A DNA stretch of 64,000 bases from Pelagicoccus albus (GCF_014230145.1 NZ_JACHVC010000012.1:1059001-1123000), one strand, 5' to 3'; shown: positions 27,857 through 38,256, numbered from the stretch's first letter. Translations and numbers: made by a program. Notes: generated by a model from the sequence alone, not told the origin.

Positions 27857-28474
27857 GTGGTTTCTCTTCTTAACCCCGGACCTGTGAATGCAGGATACGA
27901 CCAACACTTAGAACTGGTGAAAAAACGCCGGGACGAATTGAGATTTGCCTTGGCCAACCTCTATTCAGAGCCGATCGATTTAACCTTGGAAATCGGTTCT
28001 GGTCATGGGCATTGGCTGGTGAAATTCGCTGAATCGTTTCCTGAGAAGACCTGCCTCGGTTTGGACATCATTGGGGACCGCATAGAGAGGGCTCGGAAAA
28101 AGGCGAATTCTGCTGGGATTTCGAATGTCCAGTTCCTGAAGGCGGAAGCCTTCGAGACCCTGGATTTGTTGCCGAAGGAAGTCCGCTTGAAGGAAGTTTT
28201 TGTGCTATTCCCCGACCCCTGGCCCAAGAAGAGACATTGGAAGAACCGATTGTTCTGCGTCCAATTTTTAGAGCAGCTAGCTCAACGGTGCGAAACAGGT
28301 GTCCGCTGCCACTTCAGGACAGACCATGAACCGTATTTCGAATGGGCTTTGGAAGTCGTCGAACAGCAGTCTGGGTGGTCTATTTGTCAAACAGCAGACT
28401 GGCCATTCGAACAGGTCACTGTGTTTCAGGAGCGGGCAGATGCCTTCAACTCTCTCATTCTAGAGCGTGTCTAA
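27857..28474 (+). CDS. trmB: tRNA (guanine-N7-)-methyltransferase
   Basis: A 205-residue SAM-dependent enzyme that methylates G46 of tRNA. The SAM-binding LEIGSGHGHWLVKFA near residue 40, the GLDI acidic loop and the family signature LFPDPWPKKRHWKNRL near 115 are all present. The start is GTG 27857; no ATG fits the conserved N-terminus. It sits 17 bases after phoR and is probably in the same transcript. Confidence 0.95.
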   Translation: MVSLLNPGPVNAGYDQHLELVKKRRDELRFALANLYSEPIDLTLEIGSGHGHWLVKFAESFPEKTCLGLDIIGDRIERARKKANSAGISNVQFLKAEAFETLDLLPKEVRLKEVFVLFPDPWPKKRHWKNRLFCVQFLEQLAQRCETGVRCHFRTDHEPYFEWALEVVEQQSGWSICQTADWPFEQVTVFQERADAFNSLILERV

Positions 28475-28542
28475 TTCAAGAGTTCTCAATTGGAACGAGC
28501 GAAACTTGCAGCACGATTAATAGCTCTGACTTTTCGTTGTGG

Positions 28543-28740
28543 CTATGCGTAGAGAACGATGGCGACAAACTGTAGCCCGATGCAAAGTATGACCAGCAAT
28601 GTGCAAAAGAGGTAGTACGGGTCGAATGCCTTGGGCCTACCTCTTTTCGGCGGAGGTGTTCGTCTCGCTTTTTGTGGGGCCCTTTTGCGTTCTATTTCTT
28701 TGAGCCCTACCAAAGCTCCGCTGAGATTGTCCTTCGCCAT
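28543..28740 (-). CDS. Small membrane protein, unknown
   Basis: A 65-residue predicted protein between trmB and the ATP synthase operon, on the opposite strand. Residues 1-20 are helical, 21-38 basic and Pro-rich, and 43-64 form one clear membrane helix ending the chain. The tail-anchored layout and the absence of an overlapping gene argue that it is real, but no function can be given. The rest of the gap (28475-28542 and 28741-28912) shows no gene. Confidence 0.5.
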   Translation of the reverse strand: MAKDNLSGALVGLKEIERKRAPQKARRTPPPKRGRPKAFDPYYLFCTLLVILCIGLQFVAIVLYA

Positions 28741-28912
28741 TTGAATTCTTTCTGTCAGACGCTTTGCGCCTAGCCAAGAATTTTAGATCTCTATTAAGTT
28801 GAAGCTACTTTCTTAAACGGTTTCTCTCTCATTAGTCCCTAAACTTCCCAAAAGTCCTTTCCAGAGTTGACGACGGATCCAGCGTCGTCCAACAAATCTC
28901 ATTCTTTCACCT

Positions 28913-29755
28913 ATGGCGGGCAAAAAGACACTACTCCTCTCATTTCTAATGTTGCTCATTCCGTTGGCTAATGCCTCTGCGGAAGTGAGTCCTGCAGCGA
29001 ACGAGCTCTTCAATATTTTCGGACTTCCAGTAACCAATTCCATGGTGACTGGTTGGGTAGTTTCGATCCTGTTGATCATCGCTATCAAGTTGATGGTAGG
29101 TCGGGCTAGTTTGGTTCCTTCCAAAGGTCAGGCGCTTGTTGAAGCGCTTGTGACTTTCGTGCGTGACACCACTTTACCGATTGTAGGCAAGAAGGCTTTT
29201 CGCATGAGCCTGCCTGTTATCCTCGGCTTGTTCTTCTACATCCTCATCCAAAACTGGAGTGGTTTGCTTCCTGGTGTTGGTAGCCTTGGAACTGGGCACA
29301 TGGTTGATGGACATTTCCACATCACTGATCCTTGGATCCGTCCAGCCAACGCTGATTGGAACGGAACGATCGCTCTCGCTCTTGTAACCATGATTGCCTG
29401 GCTCTTCATCGTCTTGAAGTCTGATGGGCCTGTTGTACTCATCAAAGATCTATTCGGTAACAAGGCGGACAAGAAGGAAGTCGGTAATTTCATGTGGATG
29501 GCGCTTTGGCCAATCTTCCTCATCGTCGGTGTTATCGAAGTGGTATCCATTCTGATCCGTCCGCTCACGCTTTCCGTTCGTCTATTTGGAAACATTTACG
29601 GCGGAGAAAGTCTGCTGCACCAAACTGGTTTCATTTTCCCTTTCTACTTTCTCGAGCTGATTGTTGGCTTCGTCCAACCGCTCGTTTTCATACTCCTTTT
29701 CAGTGTTTATGTCGGTCTCATCTGTAACCACGGAGATGGCGAGGAACACCACTAA
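28913..29755 (+). CDS. atpB: F0F1 ATP synthase subunit a
   Basis: A 280-residue membrane subunit that forms the proton half-channels against the c ring. It has a signal-like N-terminus and five or six helices. The essential Arg is in RPLTLSVRLFGNIYGGE near residue 222. The C-terminus ends in a His-rich tail. It begins the operon atpBEFHAGDC; no atpI is seen upstream. The gap to atpE is 78 bases. Confidence 0.95.
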   Translation: MAGKKTLLLSFLMLLIPLANASAEVSPAANELFNIFGLPVTNSMVTGWVVSILLIIAIKLMVGRASLVPSKGQALVEALVTFVRDTTLPIVGKKAFRMSLPVILGLFFYILIQNWSGLLPGVGSLGTGHMVDGHFHITDPWIRPANADWNGTIALALVTMIAWLFIVLKSDGPVVLIKDLFGNKADKKEVGNFMWMALWPIFLIVGVIEVVSILIRPLTLSVRLFGNIYGGESLLHQTGFIFPFYFLELIVGFVQPLVFILLFSVYVGLICNHGDGEEHH

Positions 29756-29833
29756 GAAACGACTCTGTTGTCGGGACCATGTGCAATAAAATGTGGGCGG
29801 CAATATACTAGCTAACAAAAAATACATATACAA

Positions 29834-30040
29834 ATGAACATCCTTGCTGAAATCACTGGTAACGTAGGTGCAGGTATCGGAGCTCTCGGAGCTGCGGTTG
29901 GAGTTGGCCTTATCGGCCTTAAGGCTGCTGAAGCAGTCGGACGCAACCCTGGCGCTTCCGGTAAGATCTTGGTTCAGGCCATCCTCGGTATGGCTCTCGC
30001 TGAAGGTCTCGGTATCCTCTCGATCTTCTTCATCAAGTAA
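29834..30040 (+). CDS. atpE: F0F1 ATP synthase subunit c
   Basis: A 68-residue hairpin of two Gly/Ala-rich helices joined by the polar loop GRNPGA. The ion-binding Glu lies in helix 2 (MALAEGLGIL). The helix-1 position that is Gln in sodium-type rings is Val here, and the residue after the Glu is Gly, not Ser/Thr, so the ring should be proton-specific. A strong hairpin follows the stop. Confidence 0.95.
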   Translation: MNILAEITGNVGAGIGALGAAVGVGLIGLKAAEAVGRNPGASGKILVQAILGMALAEGLGILSIFFIK

Positions 30041-30057
30041 GATCTTGATTCTTCTAC

Positions 30058-30090
30058 GGCGTCGCCGGTTCCAATGCGACCGGCGTCGCC
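30058..30090 (+). other. Strong RNA hairpin in the atpE-atpF gap
   Basis: A 12-bp stem with one T-T mismatch (30058-30069 with 30079-30090) and a 9-base loop lies 17 bases after the atpE stop. There is no T-run after it, so it is more likely an mRNA-stabilising or processing element than a terminator, perhaps helping atpE reach its high ring stoichiometry. Confidence 0.6.
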
Positions 30091-30131
30091 ATTATCCCTT
30101 TCTTCAAATTACTTTCGCATCTTAATCGAAC

Positions 30132-30686
30132 ATGACTGACCTCATCCAAATCCTGGCGGCGGCAGATCCACATGCAGCCACTGCAGAATCGGCCGGCCTT
30201 GCGGAAACGTTTGGTATCCACACGAGCCATATCATAATGCAGGCAATTAGCTTCTCCATTTTGGCGGGGGTACTTTGGAAGTTCGCTTTCAAGCCAGTTC
30301 TAGCCACCATGGACGAGCGCGAGGCCAAGATCGATTCCGGCCTCAAATACGCCGAAGAGATGAAGGTGAAGCTTGCGGAGGCCGAAGCGGAAAAGAAAAA
30401 GATTCTGCAAGAAGCTTCAGTGGAAGCGAAGACTATCGTAACCGAAGCTCGTCAGACAGCTGAAGCTCGAATCGACAAGTCCGTGCAAGACGCGATCAAA
30501 GCTGCTGAAGACATTACCAAGAAAGCAGAGCTCCAGATCGAAAACGACCGTAAGCAAATGTTGGCTGAAGCTCGCAGTGAGATCTCGAGACTCGTAGTTG
30601 CCACTGCCGGCAAGGTTTTGGCCAAGGAGCTCACTGAAGAAGAAAAATCTCGTTACTCCGAAAGCGCTAGCGCGACTCTCGTTTAG
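30132..30686 (+). CDS. atpF: F0F1 ATP synthase subunit b
   Basis: A 184-residue stator subunit: a membrane helix (~34-53) followed by a long charged coiled coil rich in Ala, Glu and Lys that reaches to F1. The motif FKPVLATMDEREAKIDSGL after the membrane helix is standard. Only one b-type gene is present, so the stator is a homodimer. A 29-base gap separates it from atpH. Confidence 0.94.
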   Translation: MTDLIQILAAADPHAATAESAGLAETFGIHTSHIIMQAISFSILAGVLWKFAFKPVLATMDEREAKIDSGLKYAEEMKVKLAEAEAEKKKILQEASVEAKTIVTEARQTAEARIDKSVQDAIKAAEDITKKAELQIENDRKQMLAEARSEISRLVVATAGKVLAKELTEEEKSRYSESASATLV

Positions 30687-30715
30687 ATCATCTATTTAGC
30701 GGTAACCAAACTTCA

Positions 30716-31111
30716 ATGACACGCGACAAGCAGATCGTAGACTACGCAAAGGGGCTGATGAAATTGGCCTCCGAAAACGGGACTTTTTCGGAAGAGCGCG
30801 CATCAGCCATATTGCAGGTGCTGGAGAAAAATCCACCACGCAACTACGCGGGCGTCCTCAAGGAGTTCCTTAAGCTGGTTAAGCGTGAGGTCGCTAACAA
30901 TACAGCTGTTGTAGAATATGCCGGTGAATTGAGCCCCTCCGCCATTGATGGGATAAAATCGCAATTCACTAACCGCTACGGTCGAGATATTTCTGTTACC
31001 GCAAGTCGAAACGACGCTTTGATTGCTGGACTTCGTGTTCAGGTCGGTTGCGACGTTTACGACTCATCCGTCGCCGGAGCTCTCAAGGAGCTAGAGGCAA
31101 CCTTATCTTAA
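30716..31111 (+). CDS. atpH: F0F1 ATP synthase subunit delta, unusually short
   Basis: A 131-residue subunit, against the usual ~175-180. The C-terminal half is normal (ALIAGLRVQVGCDVYDSSVAGALKEL near 100-125). The N-terminal helical bundle that holds the alpha subunits is shortened by about 45 residues: the opening IVDYAKGLMKLASENG runs quickly into the central helix before LSPSAIDGIKSQF. No frameshift or alternative start restores the missing part. Gene order and the C-terminal signature make the identity secure. Confidence 0.88.
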   Translation: MTRDKQIVDYAKGLMKLASENGTFSEERASAILQVLEKNPPRNYAGVLKEFLKLVKREVANNTAVVEYAGELSPSAIDGIKSQFTNRYGRDISVTASRNDALIAGLRVQVGCDVYDSSVAGALKELEATLS

Positions 31112-31157
31112 TTCACACCCCAATTTTCAAAGCATCTTTCCTAAACGCTAGAACACT

Positions 31158-32690
31158 ATGAGTTCCGTCATCGAGCAAATCGAACAACAGATCGCAAACC
31201 TCCAGACTAAGACTGTCCAGAGCAACATCGGCAAGATCGTCACCATTGCTGACGGCGTTGCTAAGATCGAAGGTCTGTCTGAGGCCATGTACAACGAAAT
31301 GATCGAATTCCCAGGCGGAACGATCGGCATTGCCCTCAACTTGGAAGAAGACGCTGTTGGTGTTGTTATCCTTGGTGAGTCGACTCACCTTAAGGCAGGT
31401 GACGAAGCAAAGTGCACTGGCAAGCTTCTCTCCGTTCCAGTTGGCAAAGGACTTCTAGGACGCGTAGTGAACGCTCTGGGTGCTCCAGTTGATGGTAAGG
31501 GACCAGTTGAAAGTTCCGAATCTTACCCAGTTGAAAAGATCGCTCCTGGTATTATTGAACGTAAGTCGGTCGACCAGCCATTGGCGACTGGTATCATGGC
31601 TATCGACTCCATGATTCCAATCGGTCGTGGTCAACGTGAGCTTATCATTGGTGATCGTGGTACCGGCAAGACTACCATCGCTATCGATACCATTATCAAT
31701 CAGGCGAAGATCAATGAGGTAGGACTCGCTTCCGGTGACGAAAGCTTCCGCCCCGTCTATTCGATCTATGTCGCGGTAGGACAGAAGAACTCCAACATCG
31801 CTCGTACGCTTGGCGTACTTGAAGAAGCAGGAGCTCTCAAGTACACAATTATCGTTACCGCGGGTGCGTCCGACGCTGCTGCTGACCAATACCTTGCTCC
31901 TTACTCTGGAGTCGCGATGGCCGAATGGTTCATGTCGAACGGTATGGATGCCTTGATCGTGTACGATGACCTTTCCAAGCACGCTGCCGCCTATCGTCAG
32001 ATGTCTTTGGTTCTCAAGCGCCCATCTGGTCGTGAAGCATATCCGGGTGACGTCTTCTATCTGCACTCCCGTCTTCTTGAACGTTCTGCTCGTGTAAACG
32101 AAGACAACGGAAATGGATCCATCACAGCACTCCCTATCATTGAGACCTTGGCCGGTGACCTTTCTGCATACATCCCAACGAACGTGATTTCAATCACTGA
32201 CGGACAGATCTTCTTGGAAACCGACCTATTCAACCAAGGTATCCGCCCTGCGGTTTCCGTAGGTCTCTCGGTTTCCCGCGTTGGTTCTGCCGCACAGATC
32301 AAAGCGACCAAGCAAGTTGCGGGTAAGATCAAACTCGAACTGGCACAGTTCCGCGAACTAGCCGCTTTCGCACAGTTCGGTTCTGACCTCGATGCAAAAA
32401 CGAAAGCTCAGCTCGACCGCGGTTCCCGCATCGTGGAGCTCTTCAAGCAGCCAGCCTTCAACCCACTTCCAATCGAAGAGCAGGTAGCAGTGCTCTGGGG
32501 TATCCAGAATAATTACTACGACGACATTGATGTCTCTCGTATTGTGCCAGCTGCCGCGTCGATCCGTGAATTCTTCACAACTCGCAAGGAAGTCCTGCTA
32601 GTAAGCATCCGCGAGAAGGCCAAGATCGACGACGAATTGGGTGCTGAGCTTAAGAAGGCTTACGACGAGTGGAAACCAAGCTTCGCCTAA
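31158..32690 (+). CDS. atpA: F0F1 ATP synthase subunit alpha
   Basis: A 510-residue subunit of the F1 head, binding non-catalytic nucleotide. The Walker A motif GDRGTGKT near residue 170 and the ATP synthase alpha/beta signature near 365 ([14 protein letters not shown]) are visible, and the N-terminal beta barrel and C-terminal helical domain are full length. It is in standard order between atpH and atpG. Confidence 0.97.
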   Translation: MSSVIEQIEQQIANLQTKTVQSNIGKIVTIADGVAKIEGLSEAMYNEMIEFPGGTIGIALNLEEDAVGVVILGESTHLKAGDEAKCTGKLLSVPVGKGLLGRVVNALGAPVDGKGPVESSESYPVEKIAPGIIERKSVDQPLATGIMAIDSMIPIGRGQRELIIGDRGTGKTTIAIDTIINQAKINEVGLASGDESFRPVYSIYVAVGQKNSNIARTLGVLEEAGALKYTIIVTAGASDAAADQYLAPYSGVAMAEWFMSNGMDALIVYDDLSKHAAAYRQMSLVLKRPSGREAYPGDVFYLHSRLLERSARVNEDNGNGSITALPIIETLAGDLSAYIPTNVISITDGQIFLETDLFNQGIRPAVSVGLSVSRVGSAAQIKATKQVAGKIKLELAQFRELAAFAQFGSDLDAKTKAQLDRGSRIVELFKQPAFNPLPIEEQVAVLWGIQNNYYDDIDVSRIVPAAASIREFFTTRKEVLLVSIREKAKIDDELGAELKKAYDEWKPSFA

Positions 32691-32725
32691 TACTCTCGAA
32701 CTCCTCCAGCTTAGGAATTTCCTAG

Positions 32726-33604
32726 ATGCCAAGTACCAAAGAAATCCGCACCCGCATCAAGTCGGTCAAGAATACTCGCCAAATAACAAAGGCGATGGAG
32801 CTTGTCGCGGCTTCAAAGATGAAGAAGGCGCAACAGAATGCGTCTTCTGGCCAGGCGTACGCAGCATTGCTAGCGGAGGTGTTGGCCAACGTCTCTGATC
32901 GCATCGATGGAATAGAGCATCCGTTTTTCGAAAAGCGTGAAGTCAAGAAACGTGGAATCCTAGTCGTATCCACTGACCGCGGACTTTGCGGGCCTCTCAA
33001 CAGTAACGTTTTTCGTGAAGTGCTGAAGGTAAAGGACGAAGCTCGCTTCGTAACGATCGGCAGAAAAGCGGTTCAATTCGTCAGCAGAAACAAGCTAGAC
33101 TTGCTGGCGGAGTTCTCCGTGCCGGACGAAGTCCCTTACCTGCAGATTAAACAGATCGTGGAATTCATGATCGAAAAGTATGAAGCTGGCGAGATCGACA
33201 CTGTCGAAGTGCTCTATCCTCGTTTTGTGAATACACTCGTTCAGGAAGCATCTTTCGGTAAGCTGGTTCCGATCAGCAACCTAGACGACATGATCAACAG
33301 CCTCCGTGGCAAAGACGCGGAGCCTTATCATGAAAGTCTCGACGAGCGAAAGATGAAGTTTGAGCCGGACCCAGCGACTATCCTCTCATCCTTGCTTCCA
33401 CTTTTCGTTAACCGTGAAGCGCACCAAGCGTTACTTTCAGCAAGAGCGTCAGAACACAGTGCTCGAATGGTTGCTATGAAGACGGCGAAAGACAACGCGA
33501 GCTCGCTGCTTGATTCTCTTACGCTGCAATACAACAAGGCCCGCCAAGCGGCCATCACTCAAGAAATCCTCGAAATTGCCGCGGCTACTGCTTCCAACGG
33601 CTAA
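32726..33604 (+). CDS. atpG: F0F1 ATP synthase subunit gamma
   Basis: A 292-residue rotor shaft subunit. The N-terminal helix begins TKEIRTRIKSVKNTRQITKAMELVAASKM, the family hallmark, and the C-terminal helix ends with RQAAITQEILEIAAA. The central domain is of normal size and shows no cyanobacterial-type regulatory Cys insert. It is in standard order. Confidence 0.97.
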   Translation: MPSTKEIRTRIKSVKNTRQITKAMELVAASKMKKAQQNASSGQAYAALLAEVLANVSDRIDGIEHPFFEKREVKKRGILVVSTDRGLCGPLNSNVFREVLKVKDEARFVTIGRKAVQFVSRNKLDLLAEFSVPDEVPYLQIKQIVEFMIEKYEAGEIDTVEVLYPRFVNTLVQEASFGKLVPISNLDDMINSLRGKDAEPYHESLDERKMKFEPDPATILSSLLPLFVNREAHQALLSARASEHSARMVAMKTAKDNASSLLDSLTLQYNKARQAAITQEILEIAAATASNG

Positions 33605-35068
<1,464 letters not shown>

Positions 35069-35093
35069 ATCGAATTCACGACCCAATTAGGTA

Positions 35094-35498
35094 ATGTCCA
35101 TCCAGTTAGAAATCGTAACCCCTCACGGGAAGGTCTACGATGAAACCGTCGATTCAGTCGTTATGCCAACGACCACTGGAGAAGTCGGGATCATGCCAGG
35201 CCACATACCGCTCCTCACCGAGTTACAAGCTGGTGAGATCGCGGTCAGTAAGTCCGGTGGCGTTGATCACCTAGCTGTAAGCAAAGGCTTTGCTCAATGC
35301 ATCGGGGACAAAGTTTCGATTCTAGCTGAAAACGCTATCAGCGAGGACGATATCGACGAAGCTGAAGTCGCTGAAGCGATAGCCCGTGCGCAAGAAGCCC
35401 TTAAGAATGCCAAAGAAATGAGCGAAGAAGAAATCGCTCTGATGGAAACCACCGTCCAATACGCTTCAATCCAGCAACTGTTGAAGAAAAAGAAGTAG
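35094..35498 (+). CDS. atpC: F0F1 ATP synthase subunit epsilon
   Basis: A 134-residue subunit with an N-terminal beta sandwich (IVTPHGKVYDETVDSVVMPTTTGEVGIMPGHIPLLTEL) and C-terminal helical hairpin that can inhibit ATP hydrolysis. It ends the operon; a terminator follows. Confidence 0.95.
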   Translation: MSIQLEIVTPHGKVYDETVDSVVMPTTTGEVGIMPGHIPLLTELQAGEIAVSKSGGVDHLAVSKGFAQCIGDKVSILAENAISEDDIDEAEVAEAIARAQEALKNAKEMSEEEIALMETTVQYASIQQLLKKKK

Positions 35499-35532
35499 TA
35501 ATTTACTTCTAAACTTTATTTCATTAGTAGAG

Positions 35533-35565
35533 TCGTCAGGGCGTTTCCTTGACGATTCTTTTTTT
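35533..35565 (+). terminator. Terminator of the ATP synthase operon
   Basis: A 9-bp stem with one G-U pair (35533-35541 with 35547-35555) is followed by a T-rich run. It begins 35 bases after the atpC stop. Confidence 0.85.
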
Positions 35566-35639
35566 GCTATAGAAATGTAAGGCCCATCCTAGCACGTATT
35601 TGCCTTTTCTTCCAGTGAGTCCTCCTCCCTCGCTAGCTA

Positions 35640-35985
35640 TCATCTTGGGCAACATTTACGAGGACAACCTTGCGGTAGGTTGTCGGCTCCACTCCGTAGC
35701 GGTAGTACACCAGGCTCGTGTAGATCGTGACGGTTTGCCTTGCTCACTTTGGGGCTGCCAAGGAAGAGCGTAAGCTTCCGTCCTAACGCGTCTATCTTTC
35801 TGCGGCCATGATCTGCTATGATGCGTGGATGGCAAAAGTCGAAGCTGAGCGATGCTATGTTTACGGGGGGGGGCGATCTGAGGAAGTGGCGAACACGCTT
35901 CGACTGCTCGTTGGCGGAGGCGAGCCCGGGGGGTGCTCTACCTTTTATCCAACCGCACCAGAGCCTTGCTCAAGTTCCTTTCGGT
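35640..35985 (-). pseudogene. IS66-family transposase C-terminal relic
   Basis: Reading the minus strand gives the C-terminal region of an IS66 TnpC transposase in two frames. One frame has DALGRKLTLFLGSPK (35752-35796), matching the family's ALGRKNWLFAGS motif, preceded upstream by a degraded NQ...RFL-like segment and LSKALVRLDKR. The next block, IYTSLVYYRYGVEPTTYRKV, is in another frame (~35670-35730) and matches the YSLVxTCxxxGVxPxxYLxDVL end of the family. Stops and a frameshift show it is dead. No ends or tnpA/tnpB are recognisable. The short frames that cover this stretch on the plus strand look spurious. Confidence 0.7.
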
Positions 35986-36005
35986 GGACGAGTCGGGCGT
36001 TTGGG

Positions 36006-36013
36006 GCGGCACC
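36006..36013 (+). repeat. Target-site duplication, left copy
   Basis: GCGGCACC lies directly outside the left terminal repeat of the IS256-family element and is repeated exactly at 37465-37472. Eight bases is the usual duplication length for IS256-family transposition. Confidence 0.85.
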
Positions 36014-36039
36014 GATAACGTCCGAAAAGTTTCGCAAAA
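36014..36039 (+). repeat. Left terminal inverted repeat of the IS256-family element
   Basis: Begins GATAACGTCCGAAAAG. It matches the reverse complement of 37439-37464 at 20 of 26 positions, and the ten inner bases (TTTCGCAAAA) are identical. Confidence 0.85.
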
Positions 36040-36100
36040 TAGTAGAGGTGCCTTTCCGCCGATGATCCGGTAGGCAGTTGGTGTTGAAACAAATACCAAA

Positions 36101-37341
36101 ATGGAAGACACCAACGGAAAGACGGTAGATGAAACGATAACTGCCGAGGGATCGGCATCAAGCAGCGAAGTCGTGAGGATCGACTTCGGGCATTTGAAAA
36201 AGGACCTCGGCAGCTTCGTGAGAGGAACCGTTGAGGAGGCGATCAACGGTCTGCTCGACGCGGAGGCTGACCAAATTTGCAACGCAAGGCGTTACGAACG
36301 CAGCGACGAGCGTTCGGCTCATCGCAACGGCCATTACCAACGCAAGCTGCATACTGGAGCCGGCGAAGTGAAGCTGAAGGTCCCCAAGCTTCGCGGAGCG
36401 AGCTTCGAGACCCAGATCATCGAGCGCTACCGCAGGCGCGAATCCAGCGCGGAGGAATCGCTTGTGGAGATGTACCTGGCTGGCGTATCGGTTCGGCGGA
36501 TAGAGGACATAACCGAAGCTCTCTGGGGAGCGAGGGTAAGCCCTTCGACCGTCAGCGATCTCAACCAGAAGATCTACGAACGCATCGAGGCGTGGCGGCA
36601 GCGACCGCTGCGAAGCCGCTACGTCTACGCCTTCATGGACGGGCTGTGGCTTAAGCCTCGTGGGGAGGCGAGATGGAGAACGTAAGCGTGCTTGTCGCCA
36701 TCGGCGTCAACGAGCACGGCTTCCGCGAGGTTCTCGGCGTCGTCGAGGGGATGAGCGAGTCGAAGGACAGCTGGCTGGAGCTGCTCAGGAACCTCTACTC
36801 GCGAGGGATCGAGAAGATAGACCTGACGGTCTCCGACAAGTCCAAGGGGCTTGTAGAGGCTCTGCCCGAGATCTATCCGACAAGCAAGTGGCAGAGGTGC
36901 GTCTTCCACTTCCACCGCAACGTGTTGGCCAAGGTCTCGCACAGCAAGAAGGCGACAGCGGCAGCGATGCTCAAGGCCATCCACGCCCAGGAGTCGGCCG
37001 AGGCGGCTACCCGGAAGGCAATGGAAGTGGCCGACGCTCTAGAATCGATGAAGCTGGCAACGGCAGCCGAGGCGCTTCGCGCAGGTATATCCGAGAGCGT
37101 CACCTACTACCGTTTCCCAAGGAAGCACCATCGCAGCATACGAACCAACAATATGCTCGAGCGGATAATGAAGGAGATTAGACGACGGACCCGCGTTGTC
37201 GGCTGCTTCCCCGACGGCAAGAGCGCGTTGATGCTGGCTTGCGCCAGATTGCGATACGTCGCTTCGAAGTCGTGGTCGGACAGCCGGGTCTATCTGGACA
37301 TGAAGCTGCTAGTTGAAGAAAACGAGGAGAGGAGCGCCTGA
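36101..37341 (+). pseudogene. IS256-family (MULE-type DDE) transposase, split by a frameshift
   Basis: Two overlapping frames, 36101-36685 and 36673-37341, together give ~410 residues, the length of one IS256 transposase. The first frame ends right after the first catalytic Asp (AFMDGLWLKPRG); the second resumes with MENVSVLVAIGVNEHGFREV, has the second Asp in TVSDKSKGL, the QRCVFHFHRNVL block, and the Glu in NNMLERIMKEIRRR. The shift lies at a run of four G at 36662-36665; one more G would join the frames. The whole DDE triad survives. It could be a recent mutation, a sequencing error in a homopolymer, or frameshifting. Confidence 0.88.
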
Positions 37342-37438
37342 AGCGGCGGCTAGCCCCCTCGGGGACTAGTTGACAATTAGATACCTTTAACCAATAACCA
37401 AATAACAAATACGCCACTGCCTAAAGGTACAGCTGCCT

Positions 37439-37464
37439 TTTTGCGAAAGATTCCGGACACTAAC
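37439..37464 (-). repeat. Right terminal inverted repeat of the IS256-family element
   Basis: On the minus strand it begins GTTAGTGTCCGGAATC, followed by TTTCGCAAAA, matching the left repeat. Confidence 0.85.
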
Positions 37465-37472
37465 GCGGCACC
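37465..37472 (+). repeat. Target-site duplication, right copy
   Basis: GCGGCACC, an exact copy of 36006-36013, directly outside the right terminal repeat. Confidence 0.85.
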
Positions 37473-37988
37473 CGGCGTCTCCATCACTGCCATTTCGACT
37501 GGCCCGAGTCACCCGAAGAGCGCCAAAGGCTCGATACTTCCGCCCTAGGGGATCGTGTCGGATATGCGGGTATTGGCGAGGTAGGACTTGATGATCTGGG
37601 CACCTAAGCTCACTATACTAAAAGTCGAGCTCTCTAGTTACACTTCTCCAGCTCCGGCGTTCAGTTGATACTCTCAGTGTGGTTGCGATGGGCGGAACGT
37701 ATTTCACTAAGAGGCGTGGCAGGTCTGCTCGGCTTTATTGTCCAGAGGTCGGTTTATCCCACCTTTACCTTCCCTCGAACTATCCCCAGAGATCTTACTT
37801 GAGGTTACCGAAATCGATCCTCACTACTTCACATCCTTTATGTAGATGCCGAATTATCAGTTGTTTCAGTTTCGTTTACTGTCTTTCCGTTAGATTTTCC
37901 ATTTGGATTTTTGTTTCAAAACCAACAGCCTACCGGATCATCGCCGGTAATGTACTATACTATTTTCCGAAAGTATTCGGATGCTATC
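37473..37988 (-). pseudogene. Decayed inverted relative of the same IS256-family element
   Basis: Read on the minus strand, this stretch aligns along its length with the left part of the element at 36014: a terminal repeat ending at 37988 (21 of 26 positions match the left repeat), a shared leader (CGATGATCCGGTAGGC), a start codon near 37900, and protein pieces such as EVVRIDFGNLK against EVVRIDFGHLK. Many stops and indels show it is long dead. The homology fades at the junction with the intact IS. It explains the otherwise gene-free stretch after 37341. Confidence 0.8.
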
Positions 37989-38256
37989 GGCTCGCTGTCT
38001 TCCTGATGTAGAGAACCCCGCTGTACACATAGCAACACTCAGCGTCGGTCTTCGCTAACCGTTCTTAGTAGCAGATCATAGCTGCGAAAGATAAGGGCAT
38101 TAGTAGGGACGTTTAGCATTTTGATACAATGAAGGTTTTCTCGGTGAGTGATGGTGTTCATCCATTGCAGTGTACTAACAAATAATCTTATTTACGGCAG
38201 ATAATATGATTATTTTTGAGAATCGTTTTATGCTTCACAAAATCCGATGGTGGATT
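37989..38256. other. Intergenic stretch with nothing recognised
   Basis: Between the IS relic and the end of the polysaccharide locus. AT-rich toward its right side. I see no gene, tRNA or strong terminator. Confidence 0.4.

Larger units (their letters stand above)
36014..37464 (+). mobile_element. IS256-family insertion sequence, complete ends, frameshifted transposase
   Basis: A 1,451-bp element bounded by imperfect terminal inverted repeats (36014-36039 and 37439-37464, 20 of 26 positions identical) and an exact 8-bp target duplication. It carries one transposase gene broken into two overlapping frames. The intact ends and duplication suggest fairly recent insertion. It lies between the IS66 relic and a decayed inverted relative of itself. 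Confidence 0.88.

Noticed and set aside
35808-36065. Short plus-strand open frames between atpC and the IS256-family element
   Set aside because: They overlap the IS66 relic, which is readable on the other strand.
36660-37181. Third-frame open reading frame of ~173 codons inside the IS256-family element
   Set aside because: It lies within the transposase and has an Arg/Gly-rich sequence typical of out-of-frame translation.
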